From contig JAGXAB010000009.1 in NCBI GenBank assembly GCA_018971775.1, positions 1 through 64,000 on the forward strand: DNA of 64,000 nucleotides, written 5' to 3'. Below, one piece after another: positions 63,238 to 64,000 of this stretch; position 1 is the stretch's first letter; each line of letters starts with the position of its first letter. Source of the DNA: Cyanobacteria bacterium REEB67 (GTDB lineage: Bacteria > Cyanobacteriota > Vampirovibrionia > Obscuribacterales > Obscuribacteraceae). The notes under the pieces were generated by a model that saw only the letters and a list, made by a program, of their open reading frames with translations, was not told the DNA's origin and made no database searches. The translations under genes were made by a program, and so were the position numbers.

Positions 63238-64000
63238 ACCGGTTTCTCCGAGGCAATCCCGATAGATACGTTACAACCGACCGCCACCAATCTGATTCTC
63301 TACGCGACAGGCACATGGCTTGCAGGCCTCGGTCTTACCGCCATTTTGAACAATCGGAACAACGATCGACTGATGGCGTTGCTGATGATTCTCGGCTGTT
63401 TTTTCACAATCGCCGGCGCCGCGCTTTGCTGGAAAAACCCGATCCACTTTAATCCTCTCGCAATACTGCATTTTGGCCTGAGCCAACTCACATGTCGTGT
63501 CGACCAGCTCTGCGTACCGTTTTTGGTCTTACTGGGCGTGCTCGGCACCGCCTCGGCGATCGCCAGCCCGAGCTATACCACCCTTTCAAAAGATCAGGCC
63601 AAACGCAACCATTACTGGAAGCTGACCTTCCTCTTCTTGATCGGGATGCTCTATGTAATCGTCAGCGCCAATGCCATTGCATTTCTAGTTTTCTGGGAAA
63701 TAATGTCGCTGGCATGCGTCACCCTGCTCGCCTCGGATCATGTTAAACACAGGGTCCAGCACGCAGCTTTCGTTTATCTCGTCGCCACACGCATGTCGAC
63801 TGCCTTTTTAACGGCCGCATTCCTCTGGATGCATCAGTTGAGCGGCTCCTGGTTTCTCGCCGACTGGCGCTTCGACACGCCGCAAAGTGTCCTGGCGGCA
63901 GTACTGGTCTTTATCGGTGTCTGCGCTAAAGCCGGTATCTGGCCGATGCACGTCTGGATGCCCTACTCCTATCCGGAAGTACCGGCTCCGACAGCGGTAT
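63238..64000 (+). CDS. NuoL/HyfB-type proton-translocating membrane subunit, partial
   Basis: The frame is open from the codon after a TAG at 63235-63237 to the window end. It reads LVFWEIMSLACVTLLASDH...RVQHAAFVYLVATRMSTAF and LVFIGVCAKAGIWPMHVWMPYSYPEVPAPTAV. These are the helices with the Glu and Lys of antiporter-like subunits in complex I and group 4 hydrogenases; the HVWMPYSYPEVPAPTA form suits HyfB. The first standard starts are TTG 63346 and ATG 63373, both inside the first hydrophobic segment; a GAGG at 63250 sits eight bases before an in-frame ATA at 63262. The rest lies beyond the window. Confidence 0.82.

Overview
The window reads as a bacterial chromosome segment of middling GC with a two-membrane style of envelope: lipoproteins, signal peptides ending in AxA, anhydromuramate recycling, a TonB-C-like protein and cytochrome bd. 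Several genes have a cyanobacterial flavour: GuaB3, a Tic20-like small membrane protein, HtrA, and a small Ser/Thr kinase. Together with Ser-rich linkers and simple-sequence repeats inside many genes, this would fit a non-photosynthetic relative of Cyanobacteria (Vampirovibrionia/Melainabacteria, Obscuribacter-like). That placement is inference from gene content; no search was possible. Mapping the 23S rRNA at 38376-41338 would settle it.

Layout. 0.4-12.5 kb: an orphan Flp-type pilin, then tilS and ftsH (minus), a tRNA with a CAT anticodon, a sugar-nucleotide epimerase coupled to a C26 amidotransferase-like hydrolase, pyrE, a TPR protein coupled to a DnaQ exonuclease carrying a WYL-like domain, a HetC-like secreted protein and a ThiF-like protein. 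12.5-15.7 kb: four tandem genes for an almost invariant secreted two-helix protein, each with its own terminator. 15.7-26.8 kb: anmK / YkgJ-FliB-like / lipoprotein operon, guaB3, htrA, a larE-larB pair behind a FlaA1/CapD-type dehydratase, and a rhomboid-like protein without the catalytic serine motif. 26.9-37 kb: divergent leuS and tyrS, then an operon of thioredoxin-like protein, two large polytopic membrane proteins (a GT-C-like protein and YfhO) and a TPR protein.

37.5-41.6 kb: tRNA-Ala(CGC) as its own unit, then tRNA-Ile(GAT), tRNA-Ala(TGC), 23S and 5S, with no 16S gene in front. A long complementary stem brackets the 23S. 41.7-50.2 kb: a membrane protein, cydAB, a single-domain response regulator fused by overlap to a large PAS/GAF hybrid kinase, and fabH with an unusual repeat-encoded N terminus. 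50.4-62.7 kb: a second GT-C-like protein, Tic20-like protein, Ser/Thr kinase with an esterase, a double-lobed retropepsin-like protein, a dyad-symmetric array of TATCGAA boxes, GNAT, dapB, small secreted proteins, and a response regulator / histidine kinase / lipoprotein operon. The window ends inside a NuoL/HyfB-type proton-pumping subunit.

The best candidates for undescribed biology are the four-gene secreted-protein cassette (12531-15650), the phased dyad array at 56867-57209, and the 16S-less rRNA operon.
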